The notes: generated from the sequence alone by a model not told the origin. Shown: positions 43,406-53,136, counted from the first letter of the stretch. The stretch: DNA of 64,000 nt from Methylobacterium sp. Leaf465 (GCF_001424705.1 NZ_LMRA01000023.1:65004-129003), one strand, 5' to 3'. Made by a program: numbers and translations.

Positions 43406-44625
43406 GCGCCCTTGACGAGCGCCTTGAGGTCCCGGGCCGGATCGGCGGCCGCCTCCGGCGTCAGCGGAAGGCCGAGGCCCAGGATGCGCCGGGCCGCCAT
43501 GTGGTCGGCGGGCCGGTCCACGGTCTCGACGCCGCTCAAGTGCCCGTCGCGGAAGCGGAACACCGACAGGCCGCCCTCGGTGGGGCGGACGACGCTGGCA
43601 TCGTCGGGCCGGGTCAGGCCGGCGATCTGCAGCTTGTGCGGGCCCTGGTCGCTCCAGAACCAGGGCACGGCCGCGTAGGCGACCGGGCGTCCGTTGAGCC
43701 GGGCGGCGAGGCACCGGCCCTGATCCACGGCGTTCTGCACCGATTCGATGCGCACGGGCTGCCCGTCCGCGAAGCGGCTCGGCACGCGGGCGCAGTCGCC
43801 CAGGGCCGAGATCGCCGGATCGGAGGTCGCCAGGAAGGGGTCGGCGTGGATCCCGTCGCCGACGGCGAGGCCCGCCGCTTCGGCGAGGTCCTGGTTCGGG
43901 ACGACGCCGATGCCGACGAGGACGAGATCGGCATCGATCGCCGATCCGTCGGCGAGCCGGACCCGGGCCACGCGGCCCGCCTCGGCCTCCAGCGCCTGGA
44001 CCCCGGCCCCGAACGCGAAGGTGACGCCGGCAGCGGTGTGCGCCTGCGTGAAGAACCCGGCGGTCTCGGCCGAGACCGCCCGGGCCATGGGCCGGTCCGC
44101 GGCCTCGATCACCGTCACGGGGCGGCCGGATCCGGCGCAGAGGCCGGCAAATTCCAGCCCGATGAAACCGGCGCCCACGATGGCGATGGCGCGCGCGGCC
44201 CCGCGGGCGGCCTTCAGCGCATCGGCGTCGGCCAGGGAGCGCAACTGGTGCACCCCCGGCAGGTCGGCGCCCGGCACCGGCAGCCTCCGGTTGCGTGCGC
44301 CGGTGGCCAGGACGAGGTGATCGTAGGCCAGGGTGGCGCCGTCGCTGAGGCGCACCTGCCGGGCCGCCCGGTCGATCGCCGTGGCGGACACGCCGGATCG
44401 GCGCTCGATGCGGTGCTCGTCGAAGTAGGCGGCGGGTCGCAGGCACAGGCCGACCGCATCGGTCTTGCCGGCGAGGTAGGCCTTCGACAGGGGCGGCCGC
44501 TGATAGGGCAGGCCCTCGTCGCCCAGGAGCGTGACGGGATCGGTGAAGCCCGCCTCGCGCAGGGAGGCCGCGACCTGGAAGCCGGCCTGGCCGGCGCCGA
44601 CGATGACGACACCGGCCGCGCTCAT
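43402..44625 (-). CDS. FAD-dependent ferredoxin reductase
   Basis: A 407-residue pyridine nucleotide-disulfide oxidoreductase without the disulfide Cys. FAD-binding VVIVGAGQAGFQVAASLREA opens the protein, NAD-binding IAIVGAGFIGLEFAGLCAG is near residue 145, and ISALGDCARVP holds the FAD ribityl motif. The LPYQRPPLSKAYL loop is typical of rubredoxin/ferredoxin reductases of oxygenase systems. No ferredoxin or oxygenase gene is near. Its ATG overlaps the stop of the LysR regulator (ATGA, 44622-44625), so the two are translated together. Confidence 0.88.
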   Translation of the reverse strand: MSAAGVVIVGAGQAGFQVAASLREAGFTDPVTLLGDEGLPYQRPPLSKAYLAGKTDAVGLCLRPAAYFDEHRIERRSGVSATAIDRAARQVRLSDGATLAYDHLVLATGARNRRLPVPGADLPGVHQLRSLADADALKAARGAARAIAIVGAGFIGLEFAGLCAGSGRPVTVIEAADRPMARAVSAETAGFFTQAHTAAGVTFAFGAGVQALEAEAGRVARVRLADGSAIDADLVLVGIGVVPNQDLAEAAGLAVGDGIHADPFLATSDPAISALGDCARVPSRFADGQPVRIESVQNAVDQGRCLAARLNGRPVAYAAVPWFWSDQGPHKLQIAGLTRPDDASVVRPTEGGLSVFRFRDGHLSGVETVDRPADHMAARRILGLGLPLTPEAAADPARDLKALVKGA

Positions 44626-45578
44626 GCCTCGAACTCCGCGGTGACGGGGGAGGGGTTCGGCGACAGCCGGAGCTGGGGCAGCCAGCGCCCGCCATCCTGG
44701 GCGATGTAGTCCCAGAAGGCCGCCGCCGCCGGCCCGAGCACCTTGTCGGCCCGGCGCACCGCGTACCAGTCGCGCCGGATCGGAAGGCCCTGGACGTCGA
44801 GGACCGCGAGGCGCCCGCTCTCGAGCTCGGCCGCCACCGTGTGGGCGGAGATGAGGGCGATGCCGAGCCCCGCCATCACCGCCTGCTTGATGGTCTCGTT
44901 CGAGCCGGAATCGATGCCGAGCCGCGCCCGCTTGATCATGACCCCGGCCATGAACTCCTCGAACACCGTGCGCGTGCCCGAGCCCTCCTCGCGGACCAGG
45001 AACGATTCCTGGGCGAGTTCGGCCCGGGTCAGCCCGGTTCGGCCCACGAGGGGGTGATGCGGACCGGCGATGATCACGATGGGGTGCGGGCCGAAGATCT
45101 CGGCCTCGATGGCGAAATCCCGGGGCGGACGCCCCATGATGGCGAAATCGATCTCGTAGTTGCGCAGCGCCTCGACCATGTTGCCGCGGTTTCCCACCGT
45201 GAGGTTAATCTCCACCGCCGGGTGCAGCCCGATGAAGCCCGCGATCACGCCCGGGGCGAAGTACTTGGCCGTGGAGACCACGCCCATCGCCACGCGACCG
45301 CTGCTGCCGCCCTTCAGGGTTTCCAGGCGGTCGGCACAGGTCTCCAGCACCGTGTTGATGCTGTTGATCGCCCAGAGCATTTCGCGGCCCGCATCCGTGG
45401 GTTTCAGCCCGGTGGGCGTCCGGTCGAACAGCATGAGGCCCGCCTCCTCCTCCAATTGGCGGATGCGGGCGTAGAGCGCGGCCGAAGTGACGTTGAGCTC
45501 CTGGGCGGCGCGCGTCATGGTGCCGAGGCGGGCGACGGCGGCGACCGCCTGGAGCTGTTTGAGAGAGAGGTTGCGCAT
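44622..45578 (-). CDS. cbbR: LysR regulator, CbbR/QscR type
   Basis: A 318-residue LysR protein. The helix-turn-helix fills residues 1-62 (LSLKQLQAVAAVARLGTMTR, ELNVTSAALYARIRQLEEE). The effector domain begins GRVAMGVVSTAKYFAPGVIA, as in CbbR, with FPxHPxV-like GLHPAVEINLTVGN. CbbR senses ribulose bisphosphate or related metabolites and activates the Calvin operon; in M. extorquens the relative QscR controls the serine cycle and needs ribulose bisphosphate. It is divergent from fbp-prk-rpe-cbbY. Whether this is CbbR or QscR cannot be settled here. Confidence 0.85.
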   Translation of the reverse strand: MRNLSLKQLQAVAAVARLGTMTRAAQELNVTSAALYARIRQLEEEAGLMLFDRTPTGLKPTDAGREMLWAINSINTVLETCADRLETLKGGSSGRVAMGVVSTAKYFAPGVIAGFIGLHPAVEINLTVGNRGNMVEALRNYEIDFAIMGRPPRDFAIEAEIFGPHPIVIIAGPHHPLVGRTGLTRAELAQESFLVREEGSGTRTVFEEFMAGVMIKRARLGIDSGSNETIKQAVMAGLGIALISAHTVAAELESGRLAVLDVQGLPIRRDWYAVRRADKVLGPAAAAFWDYIAQDGGRWLPQLRLSPNPSPVTAEFEA

Positions 45579-45590
45579 CAGGCTTTTCTA

Positions 45591-45627
45591 GTTTTTTTGG
45601 AATCGCTCGCAAGTTTTTTCAGAATTC
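45591..45627. promoter_or_regulatory. Direct repeats, candidate LysR sites
   Basis: GTTTTTTTGGAATC (45591-45604) and GTTTTTTCAGAATTC (45613-45627) begin 22 bases apart, two helical turns, so the repeats face the same side of the helix. They lie 13-49 bases before the cbbR start and could be the binding site of the regulator controlling both directions. LysR proteins bind T-N11-A sites; I only claim the repeat. Confidence 0.45.
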
Positions 45628-45666
45628 TTTCGGTGATACCATAGGGGCCTGCGCGGCATGGATGCG

Positions 45667-45701
45667 CCGCGGGCACTGGTGCCCGCGGGGGCACTCGTGC
45701 C
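45667..45701 (+). promoter_or_regulatory. Tandem palindromes before fbp
   Basis: CCGCGGGCAC-TG-GTGCCCGCGG (45667-45688) is a perfect 10-bp stem. A second palindrome, GGCAC-TC-GTGCC (45690-45701), shares the 12-base core GGCACTSGTGCC and lies 18 bases away. They could be operator sites or hairpins in the fbp leader, 185 bases before its start. Confidence 0.45.
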
Positions 45702-45885
45702 AAGGGCAGGATGCGAGGGCGGGTCGGTCCCGGGCGGCGCTCCGACCTGAGACGTCACGGTCGGGCAGGCCGAACCTCCGGGACGGCAAGGCGGCCGGCA
45801 GCCGAGACGGCTCGGGCAATCAAGTCGACCCGGGCAGTCAAGTCGGCCGGACCCCCGGCCAGGAATGGAAGAAGGACGGACATTC

Positions 45886-46947
45886 ATGTCGACGGTGTCT
45901 CTGGAGTTCGGGTCCACCCTGGCGGACTGCCTCGCGAAGACCGTGGCGGCCGATGGGCGGCTCGCCGACGCGGCGGCCGTGATCGCGGCCTGCGCCGAAG
46001 CGGCGGTCGATGTCAGCGAGGTGATCGGCCGGGGCATGCTCGGCGGTGCCGACCTCGCCGCCACCGGCGACCACAACAGCGACGGCGACGTCCAGAAGGC
46101 CCTCGACGTCCTCGCGCACGAGCGCTTCACGGAAGCCCTGCGCGGCGCCCCCGTGGCGGTGGTGGCCTCGGAGGAGGCCGAGGGCATGATGCCGCTCAAT
46201 CCCGGCGCCCCCCTCGCGGTGGCGATCGATCCCCTCGACGGCTCGTCGAACATCGGCGTGAACATGGCGGTGGGCTCGATCTTCGGCATCCGCCCGGTCG
46301 TGGCCGGTGCCGCGGACTCGATCGCCGCCTTCACCACCCCGGGCTCCGAGCAGATCGCCGCCGGCTTCGTCACCTACGGGCCCGCCACCTCCCTGGTGAT
46401 CACCCTCGGCCACGGCACCCAGATCTACACCCTGGACCGGGCGACGCGGACCTTCCGCCTCACGCATCCGCGCATCGAGGTGGTGGCCGCGGCCAAGGAA
46501 TACGCGATCAACGCCTCGAACGCCCGGAACTGGGACGGCCCGGTGAAGGCCTATATCGAGGATTGCCTGCGCGGCTCCGAAGGCCCGCTGGACAAGGACT
46601 TCAACATGCGCTGGCTCGGCTCGCTGGTGGCGGACGCCCAGCGCGTGCTCCTGCGCGGCGGCGTGTTCCTCTATCCGGGAGACAACCGGAAGGGCTACGC
46701 GCAGGGCCGCCTGCGCCTCCTCTACGAGGCCGCCCCGATCGCCATGCTGATGGAGCAGGCGGGGGCCGGGGCCATCGACGGCGAGCGTCGGATCCTCGAC
46801 ATCCGCGCCACCGGCATCCACGAGCGCGTGCCGCTGATCTTCGGCTCCCTCGACGAGGTCGCCTGCGTGGCCAAGTACTTCGATGGCCGCAACGCCGCCG
46901 CCGGTCGCTCGCCCCTGTTCGGGCAGCGCGGCCTGATGCGCAGCTAG
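45886..46947 (+). CDS. fbp: Fructose-1,6-bisphosphatase class I
   Basis: A 353-residue class I FBPase. The metal and phosphate site is AIDPLDGSSNIGVNMAVGSI, with the acid pair in VVASEEAEG and YAQGRLRLLYEAAPIAMLME near the end. The tail is typical of the CbbF branch. It hydrolyses fructose (and likely sedoheptulose) bisphosphate. I chose ATG 45886 because the AAGGACGG site fits it; ATG 45865 is also in frame. First gene of the fbp-prk-rpe-cbbY operon. Confidence 0.95.
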   Translation: MSTVSLEFGSTLADCLAKTVAADGRLADAAAVIAACAEAAVDVSEVIGRGMLGGADLAATGDHNSDGDVQKALDVLAHERFTEALRGAPVAVVASEEAEGMMPLNPGAPLAVAIDPLDGSSNIGVNMAVGSIFGIRPVVAGAADSIAAFTTPGSEQIAAGFVTYGPATSLVITLGHGTQIYTLDRATRTFRLTHPRIEVVAAAKEYAINASNARNWDGPVKAYIEDCLRGSEGPLDKDFNMRWLGSLVADAQRVLLRGGVFLYPGDNRKGYAQGRLRLLYEAAPIAMLMEQAGAGAIDGERRILDIRATGIHERVPLIFGSLDEVACVAKYFDGRNAAAGRSPLFGQRGLMRS

Positions 46948-46976
46948 CGCGCCCGCACGGGACAGCACGCACACAG

Positions 46977-47837
46977 ATGTCGGCGCGTCACCCCATCATC
47001 TCGGTCACCGGCTCCTCGGGGGCCGGGACCACCTCGGTCCGCAACACCTTCGAGCAGATCTTCCGCCGCGAGGACGTGAGCGCGGTCTACATCGAGGGCG
47101 ATGCGTTTCACGCCTACGATCGCGACACCATGCGCCGCATGATGGTCGCGGAGCCGAACCTCAGCCACTTCGCGCCGCGCGCCAATCTCCTGCCGGAGCT
47201 GGAGGAGGTCTTCCGCACCTACGGCGAATCCGGGGGCGGCCGCACCCGGCACTACGCCCACGATGCGGCGGACGCGGCGCTCTACGGCACCGAGCCCGGC
47301 ACCTTCACGGACTGGGAGGCGTTCGCGCCGGGATCCGACCTGCTGTTCTACGAGGGCCTGCACGGCTGCGTCGTCGACGACAACGTCGACATGGCCCGCT
47401 ACGCCGACCTGAAGATCGGCGTGGTGCCGGTGATCAATCTCGAGTGGATCCAGAAGCTGCACCGGGACCGCTCGTTCCGGGGCTATTCCACCGAGGCCGT
47501 CACCGACGTGATCCTGCGGCGGATGCCCGACTACGTGCAGACCATCTGCCCGCAATTCACCTGGACCGACATCAACTTCCAGCGGGTGCCGACGGTGGAC
47601 ACCTCGAACCCCTTCATCGCCCGCTGGATCCCGACGGCCGACGAATCGCTGGTGGTGATCCGCTTCAAGGACCCCAAGGGCATCGACTTCTCCTACCTGA
47701 TCTCGATGATCCAGGGCTCCTTCATGAGCCGCGCCAATTCGATCGTCATCCCGGGCGGCAAGCTCGACCTTGCCATGCAGCTCATCCTGACCCCGATCAT
47801 CATGCAGCTCGTCGAGCGCAAGCGCCGCATGGCCTGA
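46977..47837 (+). CDS. prk: Phosphoribulokinase
   Basis: A 286-residue class I (bacterial, octameric-type) phosphoribulokinase. The P-loop is [17 protein letters not shown], the ribulose phosphate site includes [15 protein letters not shown] and [12 protein letters not shown], and [12 protein letters not shown] is a conserved acidic loop. It uses ATP to form ribulose 1,5-bisphosphate. There is no RuBisCO gene in the window, so the product may be a signal rather than a CO2 acceptor. 29 bases after fbp, 31 before rpe. Confidence 0.96.
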   Translation: MSARHPIISVTGSSGAGTTSVRNTFEQIFRREDVSAVYIEGDAFHAYDRDTMRRMMVAEPNLSHFAPRANLLPELEEVFRTYGESGGGRTRHYAHDAADAALYGTEPGTFTDWEAFAPGSDLLFYEGLHGCVVDDNVDMARYADLKIGVVPVINLEWIQKLHRDRSFRGYSTEAVTDVILRRMPDYVQTICPQFTWTDINFQRVPTVDTSNPFIARWIPTADESLVVIRFKDPKGIDFSYLISMIQGSFMSRANSIVIPGGKLDLAMQLILTPIIMQLVERKRRMA

Positions 47838-47868
47838 GCGCGGTCACGAGGCTCCGGAGGAACCCACC

Positions 47869-48555
47869 ATGAACGGCCCGATCATCTCGCCCTCGATCCT
47901 CTCGGCGGATTTCGCCGCGCTCGGCGAGGAGGTGCGCGCGGTGTCCGAGGCCGGGGCCGACTGGATCCACCTCGACGTGATGGACGGACACTTCGTGCCC
48001 AACCTCACCTTCGGCCCGGCGGTGATCAAGGCCCTGCGGCCGCACTCGACCAAGCCCTTCGACGTGCACCTGATGATCGCCCCGGCCGATCCCTACCTCG
48101 CGGCCTTCGCGGAGGCCGGCGCCGATGCGATCTCGGTGCATGTGGAGGCCGGCCCGCACATCCACCGCTCGCTCCAGGCGATCCGGGATCTGGGCAAGCG
48201 CGCCGGCATCGCCCTCAATCCGGGGACGCCGGCCTCGGCGATCGAGCCGCTCCTCGACCTCGTCGACCTCGTCCTGGTGATGACGGTCAATCCGGGCTTC
48301 GGCGGCCAGAGCTTCATTCCCTCGACCCTGGAGACCATCCGGCGGATCCGGGCGATGACCGCCGGCCGCGCGATCGACATCGAGGTCGACGGCGGCATCG
48401 GCCCCGAGACCGTGGCCCTGGCCGCCCGCGCGGGCGCCAACGCCTTCGTGGCCGGCAATGCCGTGTTCAAGGGCGGGCCGGCCGGCTACGCGGACCGGAT
48501 CGCGGCGATCCGCGCGGGCGCTGCGGCGGTCGGGGGCGGTCCCCTCTCATGCTGA
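47869..48555 (+). CDS. rpe: Ribulose-phosphate 3-epimerase
   Basis: A 228-residue TIM barrel. Metal-binding motifs are [30 protein letters not shown] and FDVHLM; the phosphate loop is [15 protein letters not shown] and the catalytic Asp is in DIEVDGGI. It interconverts ribulose 5-phosphate and xylulose 5-phosphate, feeding prk. Start ATG 47869 with GGAGGAA. Its last 7 bases overlap cbbY. Confidence 0.96.
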   Translation: MNGPIISPSILSADFAALGEEVRAVSEAGADWIHLDVMDGHFVPNLTFGPAVIKALRPHSTKPFDVHLMIAPADPYLAAFAEAGADAISVHVEAGPHIHRSLQAIRDLGKRAGIALNPGTPASAIEPLLDLVDLVLVMTVNPGFGGQSFIPSTLETIRRIRAMTAGRAIDIEVDGGIGPETVALAARAGANAFVAGNAVFKGGPAGYADRIAAIRAGAAAVGGGPLSC

Positions 48556-49301
48556 GGGCGCTGATCTTCGACGTCGACGGGACGCTCGCCGAGACGGAGG
48601 ACCTCCACCGGCAGGCCTTCAACGGCGCCTTCGCGGATCTCGGCCTGCCCTGGTCCTGGTCCCCGGCCCGCTACGCCGATCTTCTGACGGTGATGGGCGG
48701 CAAGGAACGCCTGCGCCACTACGTCGAGACCGAGCACGCCGACGCGGTCGAGACCCTGCGCCCGCGCCTGGGCGACATCCACGACCGCAAGACCCGGCGC
48801 TATGGCGACCTCGTGGAGGGCGGCAGCCTCGCCCTGCGCCCCGGGGTGGGCCGCCTGATCGCGGAGGCGCGGGCGGCCGGGCTCAAGCTCGCGGTGGCCA
48901 GCACGACGAGCCGACCCAACGTCGACACCCTGCTGCGGATCAACTTTCCCGCGGGCGACGTCCCCTTCGACGTCATCGCCTGCGGCGACGAGGCGCCGCG
49001 CAAGAAGCCGGCCCCCGACGTCTTCGATCTCGCGCTCGCGCGCCTCGAGGTCTCGGCCTCGGAGGCGATCGCCTTCGAGGATTCCGCCGCCGGCATCCGC
49101 TCTGCCCTCGATGCCGGATTGCCGGTGATCGCCACGCGCAGCCGCTACACCGAGAGCCACCGCCTCGACGGGGCGTTCTCGGCGGTCTCCGATCTCGGCG
49201 AGCCCGGCGCACCCCACCGGCACCTGTCCGGATATGCCTGGCCGGACGGCGTCGTGACCGTGGCCGCCCTGCGCGACTGGCACGCGCGGGTCACCGGCTG
49301 A
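48549..49301 (+). CDS. cbbY: CbbY-type xylulose/ribulose bisphosphate phosphatase
   Basis: A 250-residue HAD phosphatase. The catalytic motif [20 protein letters not shown] is that of CbbY, followed by [16 protein letters not shown]; motif II is VASTTSRPN, motif [11 protein letters not shown] and motif [13 protein letters not shown]. In Rhodobacter, CbbY removes xylulose 1,5-bisphosphate, a RuBisCO poison. Here without RuBisCO it could remove a bisphosphate signal. It overlaps the end of rpe by 7 bases. Confidence 0.88.
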   Translation: MLRALIFDVDGTLAETEDLHRQAFNGAFADLGLPWSWSPARYADLLTVMGGKERLRHYVETEHADAVETLRPRLGDIHDRKTRRYGDLVEGGSLALRPGVGRLIAEARAAGLKLAVASTTSRPNVDTLLRINFPAGDVPFDVIACGDEAPRKKPAPDVFDLALARLEVSASEAIAFEDSAAGIRSALDAGLPVIATRSRYTESHRLDGAFSAVSDLGEPGAPHRHLSGYAWPDGVVTVAALRDWHARVTG

Positions 49302-49310
49302 GAGCGGACG

Positions 49311-49538
49311 TCAGGGCCCGGGGCGCCGCGTCCCGCCGCGTCCGGGCGGCGCGCCCTCGGCGCGGGTCGGAAACAGCATCGCGCCGGCGACGATCCCGAG
49401 CGCGCCCGCGAGGCCGAGCTTGAGCCAGCGCTGTGTCGTCGGCGCGTCCCGATGGGTCTGCGCGTCCGGCCCGGGCCGGGCGCGGAAATCCCTGCCGGAG
49501 CTTTCGGGCCGTGCCCGATCGATGGCCTGCTGTGTCAT
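49311..49538 (-). CDS. Small hypothetical membrane protein
   Basis: A 75-residue protein with one membrane helix (WLKLGLAGALGIVAGAMLFP, near residues 38-57), a polar N-terminus and a Gly/Pro/Arg tail. No family recognised. Start ATG 49538. Convergent with cbbY, 9 bases apart. Confidence 0.6.
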   Translation of the reverse strand: MTQQAIDRARPESSGRDFRARPGPDAQTHRDAPTTQRWLKLGLAGALGIVAGAMLFPTRAEGAPPGRGGTRRPGP

Positions 49539-49752
49539 CGCCCCAGGATAGTCCCTGTCCGCCGGATAGCCATGGGGGATACCGCCCGCGGTCGCGCACG
49601 CTGCGGCGCAGCGTTGTCAGGGGTGCGGCCCGCGGCCTATAAGCCGGCCAACCCCGTTTCCGTCCGGCATCGCGGACCCGCCGCCCCGGCACATGGCCCC
49701 GGCACCTGGCCCCCGCGATCCGGTCTCGTTCCTACCAGTCTAGGGTCACGTC

Positions 49753-50499
49753 ATGGCCGGCCATTCCCAGTTCAAGAACATCATGCACCGGAAGGGCCGC
49801 GTCGACGCGGTCCGCTCGAAGCTGTTCGGCAAGCTCGCCCGCGAGATCACCGTCGCGGCCAAGCTCGGGCTGCCGGACCCGGCGATGAATGCGCGTCTGC
49901 GCGCCGCCATCATCGCGGCCCGCGCCGAGAACGTGCCCAAGGACAACATCGAGCGCGCGATCAAGAAGGCGCAGGGGGCCGATGCGGAGAGCTACGACGA
50001 GATCCGCTACGAGGGCTACGGCCCCGGCGGCGCCGCCCTGATCGTCGAGGCGCAGACCGACAACCGCAACCGCACGGCCAGCGACGTGCGCTCGGCCTTC
50101 ACGAAGTCGGGCGGCAGCCTGGCGGAGACGGGCGCCGTCTCCTTCATGTTCGACCATGTCGGCGTGGTGGAGTTCGACGCCAAGGTGGCGGATGCCGACA
50201 CCATGCTGGAGGCCGCCATCGAGGCCGGCGCCGACGACGTGCGCTCGGACGAATCCGGCCACGAGATCACCTGCGCGCAGGAGGCCTACGGCGAGGTCTC
50301 GAAGGCCCTGGAGGCCCGCTTCGGCGAGCCGCGCCGCACGGCCCTCGTGTGGAAGGCGCAGAACACCATCGAGGTCGACGACGAGACCGGCGAGAAGCTG
50401 ATCCGCCTCGTCGAGGTGATCGAGGACCAGGACGACGTCCAGAACGTCTTCGTGAACTTCGCGCTCTCGGACGCCCTGATGGAGAAGCTCCAGGGCTGA
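49753..50499 (+). CDS. yebC: YebC/PmpR-family regulator
   Basis: A 248-residue protein with the YebC opening [20 protein letters not shown], the helical domain [20 protein letters not shown], and the middle domain [19 protein letters not shown] and [20 protein letters not shown]. YebC proteins were called transcription factors; recent work shows ribosome-associated roles for difficult peptide bonds. It starts the yebC-ruvCAB cluster. Start ATG 49753. Confidence 0.95.
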   Translation: MAGHSQFKNIMHRKGRVDAVRSKLFGKLAREITVAAKLGLPDPAMNARLRAAIIAARAENVPKDNIERAIKKAQGADAESYDEIRYEGYGPGGAALIVEAQTDNRNRTASDVRSAFTKSGGSLAETGAVSFMFDHVGVVEFDAKVADADTMLEAAIEAGADDVRSDESGHEITCAQEAYGEVSKALEARFGEPRRTALVWKAQNTIEVDDETGEKLIRLVEVIEDQDDVQNVFVNFALSDALMEKLQG

Positions 50500-50513
50500 T
50501 CGAAGCCGGCCCG

Positions 50514-51980
50514 TCAGGCGGCCTTCAGGGTTTCGAGGATGCGGTTCACCTCGGTGCCGAGCTGATCGGCCTCCTGCGCCAGCGCGGAGGCCGAGACGAG
50601 AACCGAGGCGGCCGCGGCACTCGTCGCTTCGGCCGACTGGGCGACGCCCCCGATGGTGTCGGTGATCGCCCCCGTGCCGGTCGCCGCCGCGCCCACGTTG
50701 CGGATGATCTCCCGGGTCGCGGAGCCCTGCTGGTCCACCGCCGCCGCGATGGCGTCCGCGGTCCGGCTCATGGTGCGGATCTGCGCGGCGATGGCCTCGA
50801 TGGCCGTCACCGCCTCGCCGGTCGTCCCCTGGATCGCGTGGATCTGCTGCGTGATCTCCTCTGTCGCCCGGGCGGTCTGGCTGGCGAGTTCCTTGACCTC
50901 GGCCGCCACAACGGCGAAGCCGCGACCGGCCTCGCCGGCCCGCGCCGCCTCGATCGTCGCGTTGAGGGCGAGCAGGTTGGTCTGGCCGGCGATGCCCGAG
51001 ATCAGGCCGACGACGTCCCCGATCCGGGCCGCGCCCGTGCTCAGGGCGTGAACCAGGCGGCCGGTGGCATCGGCCTGCCCCACCGCCCCCTGGGCCATCC
51101 GGGCCGAATCCGCGACCTGCCGGCCGATCTCCGCGACGGTGGCGCCGAGTTCCTCGGCCGCACCGGCCACCCGACCGACATTCTGCGCGGCCATCTCGGC
51201 GGCGCCGACCACGGACCCGGCGCGCCCCGCCGTGCCCTCTGCCGTTCCCGTCATGGTCTGCGCGCTGCCCTGCAGCGCCCCCGCCGCCTGCGTGACCCGG
51301 CTCAGGATGCCGCTCACCGTCGACTCGAAGGACCGGGCGGTCTGCCGCAGGGCGGCCCTGCGCTGCGCATCGGCGCCCGCCCGCGCCAGCGCGGTCTCCG
51401 ATTCCAGAGCCTGCATGCGCTCCATCTGGGCGCGGATGGCGCCCTCGGAGGCCGCCTGCGCCGCGAAGGCCGTCGCGAGGGTGCGGGCGACCCAGGCCAG
51501 CACGCCCGTTTCGAGGATCAGGATGACCGCGTGCAGCATCACGCGGGCGAGGTCCGAGCGCTGGGCGGCGCCGGAGAAGATCAGGGCCGGCATCGCGAGG
51601 TTCAGGGTGAGGTGGTGCCCGGCGACGGCGGCGGCGCAGGCCACCAGGATGGTCCAGTCGCACCAGGCGACGCTCACCGCCAGGCCGGCGAAGAAATACA
51701 TGTGCAGGTCGACCTGCCACGGATGCCCGGCGAAGGCCGAGAGCAGGATCGCGGCCATGCCGATCAGGGACAGGCTGCTCACCAGCCGGGTCGCCGGGCC
51801 GATGGCGGAGCGCCGCCACATCAGCGTGCTGAGGCCGGCGAGGCCGCCGGCGACCGACACCGGCACCAGCATCGGATTCCCGGCGATCCAGGCCGCGAGC
51901 ACGACGATCGGCAGGTGCAGCCAGAGGAGGCCGATGAGGAAGCGGCCGAAACGCTGCCGAAGGGTGTCGAGGGTCGTCAT
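50514..51980 (-). CDS. Methyl-accepting chemotaxis protein, polytopic sensor
   Basis: A 488-residue chemoreceptor. The N-terminal 190 residues hold about six membrane helices ([48 protein letters not shown]-like [15 protein letters not shown]) instead of a periplasmic domain. The signalling tip is [20 protein letters not shown], followed by [20 protein letters not shown]. No HAMP is obvious. It senses from within the membrane. Start ATG 51980. Convergent with yebC, 14 bases apart. Confidence 0.92.
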   Translation of the reverse strand: MTTLDTLRQRFGRFLIGLLWLHLPIVVLAAWIAGNPMLVPVSVAGGLAGLSTLMWRRSAIGPATRLVSSLSLIGMAAILLSAFAGHPWQVDLHMYFFAGLAVSVAWCDWTILVACAAAVAGHHLTLNLAMPALIFSGAAQRSDLARVMLHAVILILETGVLAWVARTLATAFAAQAASEGAIRAQMERMQALESETALARAGADAQRRAALRQTARSFESTVSGILSRVTQAAGALQGSAQTMTGTAEGTAGRAGSVVGAAEMAAQNVGRVAGAAEELGATVAEIGRQVADSARMAQGAVGQADATGRLVHALSTGAARIGDVVGLISGIAGQTNLLALNATIEAARAGEAGRGFAVVAAEVKELASQTARATEEITQQIHAIQGTTGEAVTAIEAIAAQIRTMSRTADAIAAAVDQQGSATREIIRNVGAAATGTGAITDTIGGVAQSAEATSAAAASVLVSASALAQEADQLGTEVNRILETLKAA

Positions 51981-52569
51981 CGCCGGGTCGGATCCAGAGG
52001 GGAGCGTCGGGGTCTTCGGGTCGGAGCGATCAGGTTCGCGAGGCGGGCGTGCAGCCCGTCGCGAACCGGGCGTCGGGGACGAGCCGGGCTCCGGACGCGT
52101 CGAGCCGGGAGACGCGGTCGGAGGATCCGGCGCGCGCCGCCAGGCCGGCCGGCAGGATCGGGGTCGCGAGGATCGCCACGGGTCCGCGGAGCCGGTTCGG
52201 GCGATGGGCCTGGGCGTCGATCACGAGGAAACCCGTCCGCCTGAATGGTGTCCTGTGAGAATACGGGCGAACAGTCTAAGGAGCGGTTACAGGTCCGTCT
52301 GGGATCGGGGAGGTCCCCGCGCCGGTCTGCCTGTCTCGTCCGATCGATCCGCGTCCTTCGTAACGACCGCCCCGCGCGGACGCATCGCGTCCGTTTGGTC
52401 CGACGCGAGGTCCGGATTTCCTTGCGACGGGTTTGTTCGGTCCGTCGCGCCACCGCGGCCGCCATCGCCGCGGCGCGGATTGGCATAACGCTCCGTTCAC
52501 GGTATGTCCCTAACGCTCGAACGGCGCGATCTTCGCGCCCGGAGCCGCGCCAGCCATGACCCAGTCCGC
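51981..52569. other. Intergenic region between chemoreceptor and ruvC
   Basis: About 590 bases with divergent promoters. A stretch near 52240-52300 is lower in GC. A LexA-like box with one mismatch is at 52495-52509. A 64-codon open frame on the minus strand (52030-52224) has a GTG start but no ribosome site, so I left it out. Confidence 0.5.
52495..52509. promoter_or_regulatory. Imperfect LexA-type box before ruvC
   Basis: GTTCACGGTATGTCC matches GTTC-N7-GTTC except for one base, 61 bases before the ruvC start. ruv genes are SOS-controlled in many bacteria. One-mismatch sites occur often by chance, so this is tentative. Confidence 0.35.
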
Positions 52570-53136
52570 ATGACCGTTCCCGTTCGCATCCTCGGCATCG
52601 ATCCGGGCCTGCGGCGCACCGGCTGGGGCGTCGTCACGGCCACGGGGACCAAGCTCGCCTACGTCGATTGCGGCGTCGTCACCTCGGACGGGGACCTGCC
52701 GCTCGCCCTGCGCCTGCGCGAGCTCTACGAGGGCATCACCCGCATCGTCGGGGCCTTCCAGCCGGACGAGGTCTCGGTCGAGGAGACCTTCGTCAACAAG
52801 GACGCGCAGGCGACGCTGAAGCTCGGCCATGCCCGCGCGGTGGCGCTGCTGGTCCCGGCGCTCGCCGGCATGCCGGTGTTCGAGTATTCCGCCAACCTGA
52901 TCAAGAAGACGGTCGCGGGCTCGGGACATGCCGACAAGGTCCAGATCCAGGCCATGGTGAAGTTCCTGCTGCCGAAGGCCGAGTTCAAGGTGGCCGACGC
53001 GGCGGATGCGCTCGCCATCGCCATCACCCACAACAGCCACCGGGGCGCCCATGCCCTCAAGCGCCAGCACGCCCCCGTGGCCGGGACGAGCAGCCTGGCG
53101 GCGGCCCGCATCGCGGCGGCCCTGGCGCGCACCTGA
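52570..53136 (+). CDS. ruvC: Crossover junction endonuclease RuvC
   Basis: A 188-residue resolvase. Catalytic acids are in [15 protein letters not shown] (Asp11), [20 protein letters not shown] (Glu), and [14 protein letters not shown] (two Asp). The DNA-binding loop [16 protein letters not shown] is intact. RuvC cuts Holliday junctions held by RuvAB. Start ATG 52570. Two unrelated genes separate it from ruvA. Confidence 0.96.
   Translation: MTVPVRILGIDPGLRRTGWGVVTATGTKLAYVDCGVVTSDGDLPLALRLRELYEGITRIVGAFQPDEVSVEETFVNKDAQATLKLGHARAVALLVPALAGMPVFEYSANLIKKTVAGSGHADKVQIQAMVKFLLPKAEFKVADAADALAIAITHNSHRGAHALKRQHAPVAGTSSLAAARIAAALART

Larger units (their letters stand above)
45579..45885. other. 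Divergent cbbR/fbp control region
   Basis: About 307 bases. The cbbR-proximal 60 bases are strikingly AT-rich (T-runs at 45592-45598 and 45614-45619), with two direct repeats. Farther toward fbp are two palindromes (45667-45701). The last 150 bases are GC-rich without a small gene. The fbp ribosome site AAGGACGG precedes 45886. Confidence 0.6.

Noticed and set aside
52030-52224. 64-codon minus-strand open frame before the ruvC region
   Set aside because: GTG start without a ribosome site and no recognisable pattern; could be real but unsupported.
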